Notes: a model not told the origin generated them from the sequence alone. A stretch of 64,000 nt of DNA from Nephrocerus scutellatus (GCA_947095585.1 OX352764.1:10091001-10155000), one strand, 5' to 3'. Positions 12,561-25,067 are shown, numbered from the stretch's first letter. Numbers and translations: made by a program.

Positions 12561-14080
12561 GCCATCCTTACATAGTAGGCTTGGGGAGCCTCGCTGTCGT
12601 GTTCCATAAATCCTACCGCAAAGGACTTTACGAGGAGGATCCTTTTCGCTCATGCGAGCTAGGTGTCATGCCCAACGGAGCCTACCGATCTTAATTTGCT
12701 TCACAATGTCGGCATTGCGCTAACGCGCGTAGATCTCATCATTATAAACTCTTCGGAATCGTCCTTCCTCACATACGGGGCAAACAATTCTCCGTAAGAC
12801 TTTTCTCCCGAACGCCAGCTAAGAGGTCAGAATGCTTTTATCAAAGCACCCAATTTCGGATCCATATGTAAGTAATGGTAATCTGCGTAATACCATCAGC
12901 TGGGATGTTATAGTTAAGTTCCTAAATTTGAAGAGTCTTGACAGACTATAGTAGGCTTTGTTGGCTTTAAGCAACCGTTCGCGTATTTCTGGTTCTATGC
13001 TGTTATCGTCTGCTACAGGTGATCCGAGATAGTTAAAGGGTTGCACTACTTTGAATTCGCGATCCACTATTTGTATTGAGGGACCAATTTTGGATCTTCT
13101 ACTCGCAGACGTGACCACCATGTTCCTTGTTTTGCTCTCATTTATGTGCAGCCCCAGATTTCGTGCCGTCTGCTCGATCAGGATGAAAGCTTCCTGTACA
13201 ACCCTTTGGTTTCTAACAACCATGTCATTATCATCTGCGTAAGCCAGTATCTGAATGGACTTATAGAGGATTGTTCCTCTCACCGTTACGTCAGAGTCTC
13301 GGATCACTTTCTCCAACGCCAGGTTGAAGAGGACGCAGGCCAGTCCATCCCCTTGTCGGAGCCCGTTATAGATGTTGAATGGGCTTGATAGTGATCCGGA
13401 TATTTTTACTTGGCTTATAACATTGGTCATGGTCTACCTACATACTCCTGTCAGTTTATTAATGATGCCGAATTCTCTCATTGCTTTATAAAGTTCTACT
13501 CTCGCTATGCTATCATAGGCGGCTTTACAGTCTACAAAAAGATGGTGTAGTAAGCTTTGAAACTCTAGACATTTTTCCATCACCTGATTAAGGGTGGTAA
13601 ATCTGATCAGTTGTTGATTTGCCTGGTTTGAAGCCACACTGTTATGGACCAAAGATGACTTTAGCGTATAGGGATATCCCTTCTTGAAGAATAGCGGAGA
13701 AAATCTTATACGCGGTACTCAAAACCGTTATAACACGATAATTGCTGCAGGTTTTGATATCTCCTTTCTTATGTGTGTGGCTCAGGATGCCTCTTCGACA
13801 GTTTTCTGGCATCGCTTCTTCCTTCCATACTTGCACTATTAATTCCTTAATTGATTGGTGTATTGCGGGGCCTTCTGTTTTAATCAGATCCGCTGGGATA
13901 CCATCTGATCCCGGGCCCTTATTATTTTTGAGGGATTTATCGCTCTGCCAACTTCCTCTATGCTTGGTGGCAGCCGCATTGTTTGGTCTTCGGTCATTGG
14001 TGAAGACTCTAATTCCTCAGTTAACTGGCCATTAAAGAACTCATGAAAATTCTCTTCCCGTCACTGAATACTGGCTCCCT
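12561..14080 (-). pseudogene. Family A non-LTR retrotransposon, RT portion
   Basis: Reading the minus strand from 14080, one sees an RT N-terminal region, a block with EEAMPENCRRGILSHTHKKGD (about 13820-13760; fingers domain, KKGD motif), SNYRVITVLSTAYKI, the VDCKAAYDSIARVELYKAMREF block (about 13530), then GLRQGDGLACVLF (about 13360) and LAYADD (about 13240). The C-terminal tail MSEKDPPRKVLCGR is near 12650. Breaks include a TAG stop near 13434 and frame changes near 13640 and 12820. The copy is truncated after the start of the GRPSLRWKDG block. It is the longest copy of this family here and is clearly non-functional. Confidence 0.85.
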
Positions 14081-14105
14081 ACCTATTTTGGCATTCATAT
14101 CCCCC

Positions 14106-14412
14106 AGAATGGCGGGCGCTGTAGCACATTGAAAAATGGCATGGCTACTGAGCAGGAGGTTCGTGGTTCGAATACGTAACACCAAAACTATTTTTCACGG
14201 TGTCCCACCTCTCGATAATGGGTGACAAACGTTCCGAGAGTAATTACTTGTCACGGAAACCTTCTCAATTCGCCGTTCGGACCCGGCCTTAAATTGTAGG
14301 TCCTTTCCATTTGTGTCCAAAAATATAAATGCACAACACAAATGGTCGCGAGAAGCTAGGCCTTGGACCGCAACGGTCTGTCGCGCCGAATATTATTATT
14401 ATTATTATTATT
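14106..14412 (+). mobile_element. tRNA-derived SINE, copy 1
   Basis: The 5' head contains a Pol III B-box-like GGTTCGTGGTTCGAATA (about 14158-14175), and the A-box region is degraded. A unique body follows, with CACGGTGTCCCACCTCTC, TTCCATTTGTGTCC and AGCTAGGCCTTGGACCGC blocks. It ends in an ATT-repeat tail (14393-14412). Two other copies in the window (56884-57180 and 30965-31203, both minus) share the body and tail. The head here lacks the intact A-box seen in the 57-kb copy, so this copy is probably not transcribed. It lies exactly between an RT relic on the minus strand and one on the plus strand. Confidence 0.8.
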
Positions 14413-14690
14413 ACAAGAAGAGTGCGTTTTCTCAAATTTACTCTTTTAAATTGGCATGAATATTGTGATGGAACAAACTAAAGTCTGTGCAGTGGGATAC
14501 AGTGGCGCCCGTTTTAGAAGCTCAGATGCCACATGAAGTGTCAGGTTCCAAAGAAAAGATAGCGGTAAAGTTTCTATCAACCAAGGAGTACAACAAGAGT
14601 GCGTTCTCTCACCTTTACTCTTTTTAATTGGCATGAATATTGTGATACAGCAAACTAAAGGCTAAGCAACAAATGCAGTACAGGGGTGCC
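14413..14690 (+). pseudogene. RT fragment with internal 177-bp duplication
   Basis: The + strand shows a QxCVLSPLLFLIGMN block at about 14597-14640, the QG-LSP region of a non-LTR RT. A near-copy lies at about 14419-14470. The two copies of AGTGCGTT start at 14421 and 14598, giving a period of about 177 bp. The SINE tail directly precedes the first copy. The family resembles R2/RTE-type wording, but the piece is too short to be sure. Confidence 0.6.
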
Positions 14691-16735
14691 CATTTCAGAA
14701 CCTAAACGATGATTTGCATCTATTTTGACTGACAATAAATTAAAGCTGAAATCACTGATTTTGAATCTGAAGCACAATATAATTCCCTTAATATGTCTAA
14801 ATATCCATCAAAATTTCAGAGTTACCTTAAACCTTTTTTGTTTCTTGACAATTGAACAGAAAAATAAATAATAATAATCGTAAACAAATAATAAGTAGCT
14901 TAGTTTATCCTTCTGTATCGTTTTTGACCACAGTTTACGCGGTACAATGTTACTCATGCTTATTACATCCTGTTTCTACACATGTACAGATGTACAAAAA
15001 TTAAAAATCCCTTCAACCACCGCTACAACAACACTTTGTAAGCAGATTATGCGGAAGCTGAATATTTGCACGCAACAAGGGTTGAAATTTGCAACTCGGA
15101 GGGCGACACTGCGCATAATAGCTCATTTAAAACTCAGCCCAAGGGAAGGAAAATTCACCTCCTTCTGCGTCATCCTAATCCGGGTTGAAGATTAAGTTAT
15201 GTTGAGATGACATAAAAATTATCCGAATTAAATGACAGTTTATAATTTTGTAATTTCAATTTTGACGCCCTCCCACTTTTGTGGTGCCATCAGTTTGATC
15301 GACGAAGGACTTGATGTTGATTTCGACAAGTAAGGGGTTGTTTGAGTGACTTTGAATGAGGAAGAAGTTAAGTTGTCTGACTTCTTACAATGGAGTTTGC
15401 TTGAAATTATTTACACGACGACTGTCTTTTTGGGGGTTTATATTAATTAAAAAGTATTTCCTAGGGAGAGATGACACGATGAATGGGGTCAAAGAAGGAT
15501 TTCTGTGTAAGGGAAATATTCACACAAATTATATTTTAATTCTTTAACATTATCAGTACTTCTCAATGCATAGCTTTTCCATATCTAATACAAAAATTGC
15601 CGCCGACTATGCCAATGATCACATTTTTGATCTCTGGATGACCACGCAAGATCAACAATTTCTGGTTCAAAGATGGCACTGAGAAAATATTTCCTGAGAA
15701 CCATGCCGCAGTTTTTGTGATCTTTCCAAGAGGAAGCTGAGAATAAGTAAGCTCATGCTTGTAGCACTCACCGCCTCCTCTGAGTGTAGTTACGTGCTGC
15801 CACCGGTCCTGATCTTCCGATACGCGGTACATAGTAGCAGATAGTTATCGAAAACATTTGATTACAGCAATTTACTGGATGGAAGTTAAGAGGAGCACAG
15901 GCCGAGTAGCAAAAGGAGCTGTGGATGTGATTGTTCTACTCTGTCCATTGGCAACGGTAATTCCTGTATCTGTCTTATTTGATATTCCCACTTTTGTCGG
16001 CGGAGAATGGAAATTTTTCCAACCAAGAAAATTGCTGGGACGTGAATCGTCCAAATTGGCATTGTGCGGTATGAAGGTTGTGAAGCTTATTACAACTTTT
16101 ATGGTTTATGTGCTCAGCGCACATACCGCGGAATACATTGTTTTTCGTAAAGTAATTATCATATTTAATTTTTAATGTATAGTTTTATAACAATGTGTGA
16201 TTTTTTGTAATTAGCCCTTGAAAAGTATTCCTCAGTTTAGTTTTTAGTTGGGTGAAAATTCACTAAAAAGACCGCTCCAAACAGCCAACGTAATAAATCT
16301 TGCCTTGATATTCGTTTGCGACCAATTTTTTTTTAATAAAAATACGTCCGATAACGCTATGCGGCTTATTATTTAACCAATTCATGGGGTCAAATTACCA
16401 CATAAGAGACTGAATAATTTTGATTTGGCATGATCGCTTATGTGAACGGGTTACGAGTAGTGATCATACCAATGTAAATACTCGATCACTCGTTAACGTA
16501 TGGATTTCATTTACTCGTTAATTGATGTCGTAATTCGACCACTGTAGGCATTCCATTGATGTACTTTTTTCATGTATAGCGTCCATACTACTGAAGCATT
16601 TGTTTGTTTAGGCACAATTAATGGGCGAACACATCAGCGCAAAGTGCATAATTTTATTTAGTGTTGCTACCTTGACATTTGATTGCCCTCATTCAAGACT
16701 TCAACTGCTGCAAAAGAAATGACAGCAAAACAAAT
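14691..16735. other. No recognisable gene
   Basis: No transposon motif is visible. A perfect 7-bp stem with 5-nt loop lies at 16107-16125 (TATGTGC/GCACATA). Frames at 15563-15832 (-) and 15858-16175 (+) overlap repeated AT-rich sequence and match no domain I know. Confidence 0.4.
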
Positions 16736-16985
16736 CAAATTGTGGCTAAGTCCGCTACAGAAGATCCAACATTGGTCCCTCTATTAAGATAGTGGAGTGC
16801 GAAGAATACCTCAATTCTTTTACTTTTTCGTTCCGACTGAAGTAGCCGATGTAAGGATGGAACCAGATATATACGTAATGTTACTTCAAGTTACCAAAAA
16901 GCCTACTTATTTGTGTGAAGACTCCTTAAATCCAGGAATTTAACCATAACATTCCAGTTGCTGATATAAACGATGATGATGATTC
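16736..16985 (+). pseudogene. Family A RT fragment
   Basis: The + strand matches the family A copy at 1590-1820: a DSKT block, then the sequence around GATCCAACATTGGTCCCTC, then the CCAGGAATTTAACCATAACAT stretch. It ends in a GATGATGATG run (16971-16982). Frames are broken throughout. It joins directly to a segment of the 5' endonuclease region. Confidence 0.65.
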
Positions 16986-17350
16986 CCTTTGCGGTCAGCA
17001 ATCAGCAGAGTAGGGCGAATAACACAGAATGCTTCAGAAAAGAATGTGGCCGTAACTATCTTTGACTGGTGGAATTGCGATCGAACCTCTACGTGGTGGC
17101 CGCTGGTAATTTTCCTCCAAGAAAGGAAAAGCGAAATGATCGGGCTAGTTCCTTAAAAGTAAGGTTGGTGCGAAGCCAATAACCAATAACGGAACCCCAA
17201 ATCAGCCTCGGATACACTGATGAACGACGACGTCCACGGAAACGAAAATGGCTAAACGGTTTAGGAATTTTCTCATGGAACGTACGCTCGCTGTATAGAG
17301 CTGTAACAGCACAGCAGCTGGCCGGATACACTGTCCAAATATTACTGTGA
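16986..17350 (+). pseudogene. Family A-type 5' region with endonuclease start
   Basis: The + strand ends in LGIFSWNVRSLYRAV at about 17260-17310, the first strand of an AP-type endonuclease (usual pattern WNVRTL-R). Upstream, about 150 bp match the segment at 12431-12560. The orientation is the same as the preceding RT fragment but the order is wrong (3' piece followed by 5' piece), so this is a tandem or rearranged junction rather than one copy. Confidence 0.55.
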
Positions 17351-18985
17351 TGGTTCAAGCCTAGACTTTTTGAATATGGCCCAACAGACACGAAAATACA
17401 TCACATCAGCAGGAATTTTTATTTCTTTTAACAAAAACCCTTTTTGACCATTTTTGTCATCAAATTGAGTGATAAAGAGATAGGCGTAAAAGCCATGTTT
17501 TTGAAGTCGATCAAACAGAAAATCGCTTGTACTCGTAGAGGAAACAAAATCCATCCGATGGACATAAAGCGACTCACCTTTACGAGTTGCACACTTTATA
17601 CCTTGGTAACAGGTATGTGGTAGCTAGTAACTGAGTTAACCCAATAATCTGAAGTGATCACATCGAAACGAACAAGGGCGACCATCCAGACGATTCGCAC
17701 CCACCATCAGAGATTATGGCGATGTCGTAAATTTGAAGCTTATTGCCTCCATGGTGGATTGTTAAAAATTTAACACGTCTCAATCGGTAAGCATTTGTTG
17801 TTCCACCAACCGGCAACGATCTCGACTGTTTGCGTGCGTTCTTTTCTTTTCAATTCAATTTGTGTGCGCGAATTTCGAAAACAAGTTCTTTGCCCAAACT
17901 GATGTGCAGTTGCCACAAAATGACGTTATCATAGAATTGTTCAAAAATCCTTCCTTCATACGACGACAATCAATATTTTCCAATGCAAATGAATTGGCCT
18001 AAACAGTTGAAACTTCGTCCGGCTCACGGCTGGAGTGAATTAGCGAAGCCACCATATGTGACAACCACAAAACAAATCGATTTATATTCAACCTGAGCTG
18101 GCTGCACCTCCGTGGAGCATGGGATTAAATTGCTTACATGAACAGTGCATGTGTGGTGTGAAGGTGTCCCACGAGCGATTATAATCTGACACTGTGTAGT
18201 GTCGTTGTGTTGAATATTAGGGCCCCACGACACTTCTTGCGTTAACGACACAATTCACCAGAGTTGGCGCGCCGGCAGCCGGTGATTAATTGTCAAGTTG
18301 CTAGCTAGCTATACAGCAGCCAGTTTAGAGTAGTCGTCGCATCTGTCGTGACTTAATCTATTGGTGATACTCCTGTGCAAATGGTTTCTGGCTGAATGGC
18401 AAAGAAACAAAACGCATGCGCATAAGAGCATCTGAATATCATATGTTTTTTTTTTAAAATGAAGCTTCCAAATGCATAAATTGCTTAACTTGTTCGCGCA
18501 TAGAGTTAATGCTCTGATAAGCATATGAAGAGCTCGATTCTTAAGTCGTCTCCAATGGAACCTCCAGACAGAGACTGTCAAACCATATTGGATCTTCTTA
18601 TTAATAACTATTTCCCCAAATGGAGAGACCGACCGAATGTTCTTGAAGAGCATTGAGCTCCTCGGTGTGAACTGAATAATATTATAAGTCATAACCCGAC
18701 AAAGGTTTATTTGGCCTTAAAAAGTTCCTTTGCGTATAAATCGCCCGACCTAGGCAGCATACAGACCATCTACAGGAGTCACTTTATCTGTCGACTTGGC
18801 TAGTGACGACTTTTAGCAGTCTAACTTCGAGTCGTTGTGTGATATGGTAGTCTATAATATGTTCTAGAAATCTTAGCTAGAAAAATGTAGATTGGCTGAT
18901 TCGGGGCCTCTTCTAGCTGTTTTAGGGATGAACTTTACAGGTTCTCTTTTCCAGCTATAGAGCATATAGTCGTATTAGACAAGTT
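17351..18985. other. No recognisable gene
   Basis: No domain or repeat that I recognise. The 127-codon minus frame at 18309-18692 has no motif and is not called. Confidence 0.45.
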
Positions 18986-19920
18986 TCGAAATCTTAAAAC
19001 GCATTCTTAAAAGACAAGACAATTACAAACAATATACGTTAGCAACCTTCTTCGGTGTTTGAAAGTAAATTAAAAAATGTCCACATTAAGGCCATTCAGA
19101 AAGACTTCATTGAGGAGCTCTTCATCAAGCTAAAGATTATCGTCAAGGATCGTTGTAGCTAATGCTGCCATAAAAACGATCCTGATAACACTTAAGCGAG
19201 ATAATAAATAATAACAAGGACATGACGTGGTGATTCTTCTATCAGGAGAGCACCTTTCAGTGATAAGCGAAGTCATGGAAAGGTCCTGAGTAAAGTCAAC
19301 TCTTGGGCAACGGGATATGGTCTAGAAGTCAACTCAGGGAACACTGAAATGGTACTCATGTTCTTCCCAAACTGGACTGGAAGACTGACACTTACCTCTA
19401 GAGCTAAACATCTCGGTGTCATCATAGTCCACATAAAATTTGGCTCCAAAACTGTGGTCCGCTCCTGGTCAGCAGCTGGTGGTTTAGGCACTTCAACATA
19501 CTGCAGTGCGTTCCTAAAGGTATGGTACCATCTTCAACTGACTACTGAACTCCCGAACTGAACTTCATCTTCTAACTTTACTCAAGTCATGTTTACGACT
19601 AGAGGAGGGGGATAACGAAGCGATTAAACAAGAGACTCTTCACTAATGCATTTACGATAAAGGATAAAGTTCGTGTAGGTGTCTTCTCGAATGAACTTAA
19701 TCTGTCAAAGCCATAGGCTCCTTGATTCAAGAGCATCTTTCAGGAAGACATTTTACCGATAAGCGATAATTTTGGATCTTATGACGAAGTACTGTACATA
19801 TTTGGAAGAATTGGCATTTGTGTAGCAGGCGATCTGCCATCAAAGCCATTTATGCGACCGTTGATAACTCGAAACTTGTACTAAGTGCTAAGTAAAACTT
19901 GTTTGCAGGAGCTGCAAGGC
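18986..19920 (+). pseudogene. R1/LOA-like retrotransposon, RT tail to RNase H, decayed
   Basis: Pieces of one family appear in order: an INYKQ-TLATFF-like block near 19020, the SEVMER/S-W-GL-VNSG-TEM region at 19260-19360, KHLGVIIVHIKF at 19408-19442 (the usual pattern YLGV-LD-KL), and an RNase H-like SAIKAIYATVDNSKL region near 19840-19880. The same blocks are clearer in the copy at 32300-33412. The copy is riddled with stops. These elements carry EN, RT and RNase H; only the second half is visible here. Confidence 0.65.
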
Positions 19921-19934
19921 GGTTAACGAGAAAG

Positions 19935-20158
19935 ACACTTTATTGGGATGTATCTGGGTCTAACAGGATCCAGACTTCGCATTCTGAGTAAACCTTCACT
20001 GTCTTTGCAAATATCTGGGCCTAACAGGATCCAGACTGGACGAAAAACACTTTATTGGGATATATCTGGGTCTAACAGGATCCAGACTTCGCATTCTGAG
20101 TAAACCTTCACTGTCTTTTCAAATATCTGGGCCTAACAGGATCCAGACTGGACGACCT
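19935..20158. repeat. Two 112-bp tandem units with four hairpin motifs
   Basis: ACACTTTATTGGGAT recurs at 19935 and 20047, giving a 112-bp period with near identity. Each unit holds two copies of CTGGGYCTAACAGGATCCAG, so four in total. Each can fold, because TCTGGGTC pairs with GATCCAGA (one mismatch) around a 6-nt loop. A further inverted pair, GTACAGGATC/GATCTTGTAC, follows at about 20178-20205. Function is unknown. Confidence 0.8.
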
Positions 20159-20205
20159 GAAACAACTTGTACTTGAGTACAGGATCATCGAACTGATCTT
20201 GTACT

Positions 20206-22189
20206 TTACCCCTTCCGGTTGGGTTATAAAACCTTTCATATCGAGAACAGTGGTATAAAAAGTCGTGGCCTAGTTGTGGCTCACTCTACCTACCTGAGAC
20301 ATGGAGGGTTTTTTTTTTGAAGATCGGTCGGGATGATGTAATTGCGTGCATTAACTTCATCTCTTTCTAAAACTTCGATGCAATGCTGACACAATTTGTG
20401 TGTATAACACCTCAGAATTATGACATTTCAATAACGTGATTTCGATTGTTTAGGTATCCCTGCCACGTTGGTGTATTCCATTGCCAATACCTTATCACTC
20501 CCTCTATACCTTCAATAAACATATAGCAGCTCATGGTATTCGATCGTTCGCTTACAAAACCAATTTTAATTATAACGAAGTGAATGAGTTGTCCCGCTCC
20601 ACGTACTCAATCACATGCACGCGTACTCTTGTAGTAAGCTAGAAAGATGTTGTTGTTGGATTCATATAAGTCTTTGCTGCATTTCGAGCGAGTACACAAG
20701 GCAGGTACGCTAAGCCAAGCGGAAGCACACATACAAAAATGATATTTATTACAGAAATTTATGATCGAGAATTGTTTGACAATTCTTTATGGCGGACTTG
20801 TCCAGAGAGCACAAACATAAAACGCTAGGTGGTCCACTAGATTACACACCACCTTACCGAACCGTCCGACCAAATGCAGTGGTGCGATGATGCGAACAAA
20901 TGAGCTCATGACATGCGATATACATATCTACCTATATACGGACAAGAAACCACCATCCCAAGAGAAGAGGGATCTTCTGGATCTCTGTAAAGGGCATTTT
21001 TATTTACCTTAGGTACTCGAGCAGTGATAGTTCGATAGCTGACCAAATGACCACTGTACCATTGGACGCATCGTATCGTCCGTTGTATCTTCATACATTC
21101 ACACTTGCCCGCCCGCCCCTCCTGTGGCATATCAGGCTCAGAATTCCTCATGAATGAGTTGGAGGTCACCATCACACCAATGCACGATGCATAAGAAGCA
21201 GAGAGTTGGGAATAAGTTATGATCGTCAGCACAGTAAACAGGCCGGGATTTTAAACCTTCTTCTGTTGTTGTTGTTGTTGCCGGTTTCATTCATAATATG
21301 AGTAAAATGTCACAATGGTGATGATGTGTATGGCCTGCATTGAAAATGTGGTGGTGGTAGCGTGATGGCGACTTATAACAGAGCTCGCGATGAAAAACTG
21401 AAACTGTTGTTAGACATTTTATTAACCGGACTTGCACCATGGTGGGAACGAATAAAGGAAGTGGACAAAAGGAAGAGATACATACGTAGTTATATCTATG
21501 CATGCAGTAGGTGTCAATTGGACTCGTCTCTTCGTTGGAGGGCAAACTTTTATTCCACTCCGACGTAGTCAACTGGTTGCGTTCTTCTATGCTTCAAATT
21601 TCAAGTTCCAGCATAGAGTGGTCCTCGAACAAGTGCAAGTCTTTGTTAGACATTTAATTATCTTCCTTTGGGATAACTGCAATAATTTATATTTTAAAGA
21701 TTGGTATTCATTTCACTTCCATTTGTTGATGGCTTAGATGTTTCAATCGTTTTGTAAGCAGTAGTGTTGGTTTTTTGGGATTAAAATTTGTTGAGCTGCT
21801 ACTGTAGGTGGTCAATGCAATGCCTCTGGGGCAAGATCTATTACGCAGCGTTAAACAGTGTGATATTGTGTGTGTGTGTTGTATATGATGCCACTAATTT
21901 TAAAAAATTTAGTTAATAAAGTAGCCATAATCGGTTTTTTTTTTTGTAAAAACCGTGGAAACCAGGAAAAATCCTGAAACAAAGGGTTAGGTAATGGTAT
22001 ACAACCGATGTCGAATCCCTGACTCCTGACAAAAATGTCTCCAACGATCGCGATTTCGAGTCGATGCCATCCAGCATCATATGAGCGAAGTACAGGTAAT
22101 CCTCCTACAACACGGTATCGGTTTCGCTCTAACACGATAAGAAAATTCGGAAACCTTCATATAACACAATAAAACCCTGTTCCTAGTTT
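20206..22189. other. No recognisable gene
   Basis: No supported gene. It contains a GTT microsatellite (21264-21280), and an AT-rich run precedes the minisatellite at 22190. Overlapping frames at 21291-21737 have no recognised domain. Confidence 0.45.
21264..21280. repeat. GTT microsatellite
   Basis: Five to six GTT units. Confidence 0.8.
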
Positions 22190-22800
22190 GACTGTTTGTC
22201 TGTTTTCCTGTTTGTTTTTTTGTCAGTTTATCTGATTGTCTGTTTTCCTGTTTGCTTATTTGTCAGTTTGTCTGATTGTCTGTTTTCCTGTTAGCTTATT
22301 TATCAGTTTTTCAGTTTTTCTGTTTTCCTGTCTGTGTTTTTGTCAGTTTGTCAGTTTTTCTGTTAGCTTATTTATCAGTTTTTCAGTTTGTCTGTTTTCC
22401 TGTTTGTGTTTTTGTCAGTTTGTCTGATTGTCTGTTTTCCTGTTTGTTTATTTGTCAGTTTGTCTGATTGTCTGTTTTCCTGTTTGTTTATTTGTCAGTT
22501 TGTCTGATTGTCTGTTTTCATGTTTGTTTATTTGTCAGTTTGTCTGATTGTCTGTTTTCCTGTTTGTTTATTTGTCAGTTTGTCTGATTGTCTGTTTTCC
22601 TGTTAGCTTATTTATCAGTTTTCAGTTTTTCAGTTTGTCTGTTTTCCTGTTTGTGTTTTTGTCAGTTTGTCTGTTTTCCTGTTTGTATATTTGTCAGTTT
22701 GTCTGATTGTCTGTTTTCCTGTTTGCTTATTTATCAGTTTTTCAGGTTGTCTGATTGTCTGTTTTCCTGTTTTTCAGTTTTTCAGTTTTTCAGTTTGACT
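22190..22800 (+). repeat. 40-bp T-rich minisatellite
   Basis: A unit beginning TGTCTGATTGTCTGTTTTCC recurs every 40 bp, about 15 times; three or more consecutive units at 22430-22590 are almost identical. The upper strand is very T-rich and A/C-poor. Edges degenerate, with shortened units near 22620 and 22770. Frames through it give repeats of CFPVCVFVSLS-type peptide, a product of the repeat and not a protein. Confidence 0.9.
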
Positions 22801-24362
22801 ATTTATCTGTTCGTCTATTTTTATATCTGTCGTCTGTGTCTGCTTGTCTGTTATGCTCTTGATATAACTGCTTGCCTACTCGTATCTATCTGCATCTGTA
22901 TTGCATTTTTGTCTTTCTTTACTCACCATCTGTCCTTCTGTCTGCAACTGTAAACTTTAAAGAAAGGAGGATATATAGCGATCATGTTAAAAAAAGTAAT
23001 TCCATCAATCAACTATTCGCCGATCAGTGCGGCACGATTATTAATTTTAAGGCAAGGCAAGGTATTTTACATATAAACTACTCATATACATTGACATATT
23101 TTACAGAAACATGAAGACATTTCATTAGTTGTTGTACATACGAACAAACAAAAAGCAATTAAGTACATTCCTGCTGTGCTTATTTGCTTAAGAGCTCTTT
23201 CAATGGATGATGACAACGCACACACGTAATGCATCAGAGCATCATTCAACGAATACATAATTCGTCAAATGACTCCTTTTTGTGATTAAAAAGACACTTC
23301 CTATACACCGGCTGAGATTGTTCCGAGTCATCGCATCCAACCAACCAACACCCTCTTCCTACCACGTCAACATCATCATACCCGAGCATACGCTTCTTCA
23401 TTTTCTTTGCTCTTCTTGTGTTATATGCGAAGACAAACAAGGATTTTAATTTGTGTTTCAATTTCAGTCAAGGATTAGAGATGAATTTTACTCTGACGAA
23501 TAGTATAACAGCCACTGAGTCAGTCAGTTAGTTAGTTAGATATTTTGCTGTATATATGGATTGGTTAACATCTTCTCAGTGAACCGTTTTCCAATTAAAA
23601 GGACTTTCTTAAGGATTATGCTGCTGTGAAGAAAATTAATTAATCGCAGTGGTGAGGAGCCACGTCTATGTGGGGCTTATTTTCAGTTTATTTCCAGTTA
23701 TTGGTATGTCACTCAATTTGGTCGGTGGAGTGGTCAAGCGCGTACACACACACCTACGCCTGATTATTTTGTCCTCGTGCATTTATTCTTGAACCCATAA
23801 ATAACTTTTTACAAAGTTTAATGTCAACGCGCGATCGTTCGTTAATCACACAAATGTGCATTAGCATTTGATCAGCATGAAGCAATCAACGCCTCGAGCC
23901 GACGACTCTACTACTTGTAAACGTGTGAAGTTAATTAAATTAAATAAATACGGCGAATGGCGCGAATGACAGCAATCGCATACTTGCATACAACAACAGC
24001 AACAAAAACAAATTGCAAATTAGCGAGCAAATTAATAGGTTTCGCTTGTCAGCTGGTCAGTTTATAGCTTGACACGATTGCGCATTGTCTTATGGTCAAC
24101 TTGTAACAGAGGCGAACATCAAACTGCATGGTGATGAATGTGGCGTTGTACAGCTGTCCAATAAAATTTTAATGATGAAGCGATGAAGTTTGAAGGTGCG
24201 GTAAGCGATTCGGTAGTTTAGTCTGAGATTTCACGGATTAATCTTCGCCTGCCCGCGTTCTATGAGATTGTTGCATTGCTCGGTATGCAACATTCTTATG
24301 TTCAGTCGCTAGCTTACATTCGTCATGCCAAGATGGAGTCAGCGGTACTAATGTCAGTATTC
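22801..24362. other. No recognisable gene
   Basis: No motif-bearing frame. It includes AT-rich stretches with TTAATTAA-like words and a GTTAGTTAGTTAG run at about 23527-23539. Confidence 0.45.
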
Positions 24363-24772
24363 TTAAGGCGTGTCCATATCTCTTCTATGCCAAGACATCT
24401 CAGCCCAAAGACAGTCTCTCCCTGCATTTAGGGCAAGTCCTTTCGCTTGACTGTAGTTGTTTCTGGCCTCTTCGTTGCGAAGGGCAGCCATGTTGACTCG
24501 AATCTGGTTCGCGGATGCTGTCTTTTTGAATTTGCAATCAGCAAGCACCACACCAACAAGATAGTGGTCTGAGTCGACGTTGGCACCTCGGTACGTTCGT
24601 ACCGTCATCAGGCTCGAGCTGTGGCGGCGGTTTATAAACACCTGGTCTATCTTGTTGCGAGTCGCAACCACGTGAAGGTTTGATCGCAATTCCACCAGTC
24701 AGAGATAGTTACGGCCACTTGCAATTCTAACGCATTTTGTGTTATTCCCCCTATTCTGCTGATGGCTGACCG
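24363..24772 (-). pseudogene. Non-LTR endonuclease domain fragment (inverted)
   Basis: The minus frame at 24695-24363 reads NKIDQVFINRRHSSSL followed by TYRGANVDSDHYLVGV. These are the two C-terminal blocks of AP-type endonucleases in non-LTR elements: the N-x-IDH-like strand and the catalytic SDH. The domain's usual H of IDH is Q here. The region upstream (24772-24696) matches 16990-17080. It faces away from RT tail sequence that starts at 24773 on the opposite strand, an arrangement expected of a 5' inversion during insertion. The frame is open for 110 codons only. Confidence 0.75.
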
Positions 24773-25045
24773 CCGTAGACTCTATCAGGATGAGATCTGC
24801 GAGTGTTACCGTGATCTCAACATCGTGAATAAAGTTAAGCTCGGTAGGCTTCGGCGAGCCACCTAGCTGGGATGAGCGAAGGGAATCCTGCTCGGAAAGT
24901 CCTTTTCGGTAAGATATATGGAACACAACAGCGAGGACGTGCAAGCCTACGCTGGAAGGATAGCGTAGACCAGGACGCTTAGAGTTAGGGATGCAAAACT
25001 GGATGACATCGGCTCTAAATCGGGACCGGACTTTCTTTCGCCGGT
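24773..25045 (+). pseudogene. Family A RT C-terminal tail, copy 1 of 2
   Basis: The + strand carries RRLYQDEICECYRD and VKLGRLRRA (about 24770-24860), then a frame change to RGRASLRWKDSVDQDA (about 24934-24985). These match the C-terminal tail of the copy at 1.95-2.2 kb. It is disrupted by stops and ends near ATCGGGACCGG (about 25018-25030). A second tail of the same family follows directly. Confidence 0.75.
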
Positions 25046-25067
25046 GAAGATTTTTTCATATCTTCTG

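Noticed and set aside
15563..16175. Pair of frames on opposite strands (89 and 105 codons)
   Set aside because: No homology recognised and they overlap AT-rich non-repetitive DNA; no basis for a gene.
22190..22800. Regularly spaced repeat considered as a CRISPR array
   Set aside because: The units are contiguous with no unique spacers, and the genome is eukaryotic.
22236..22953. Long repeated-peptide frames across the minisatellite
   Set aside because: They are translations of the 40-bp repeat in several frames at once and not proteins.
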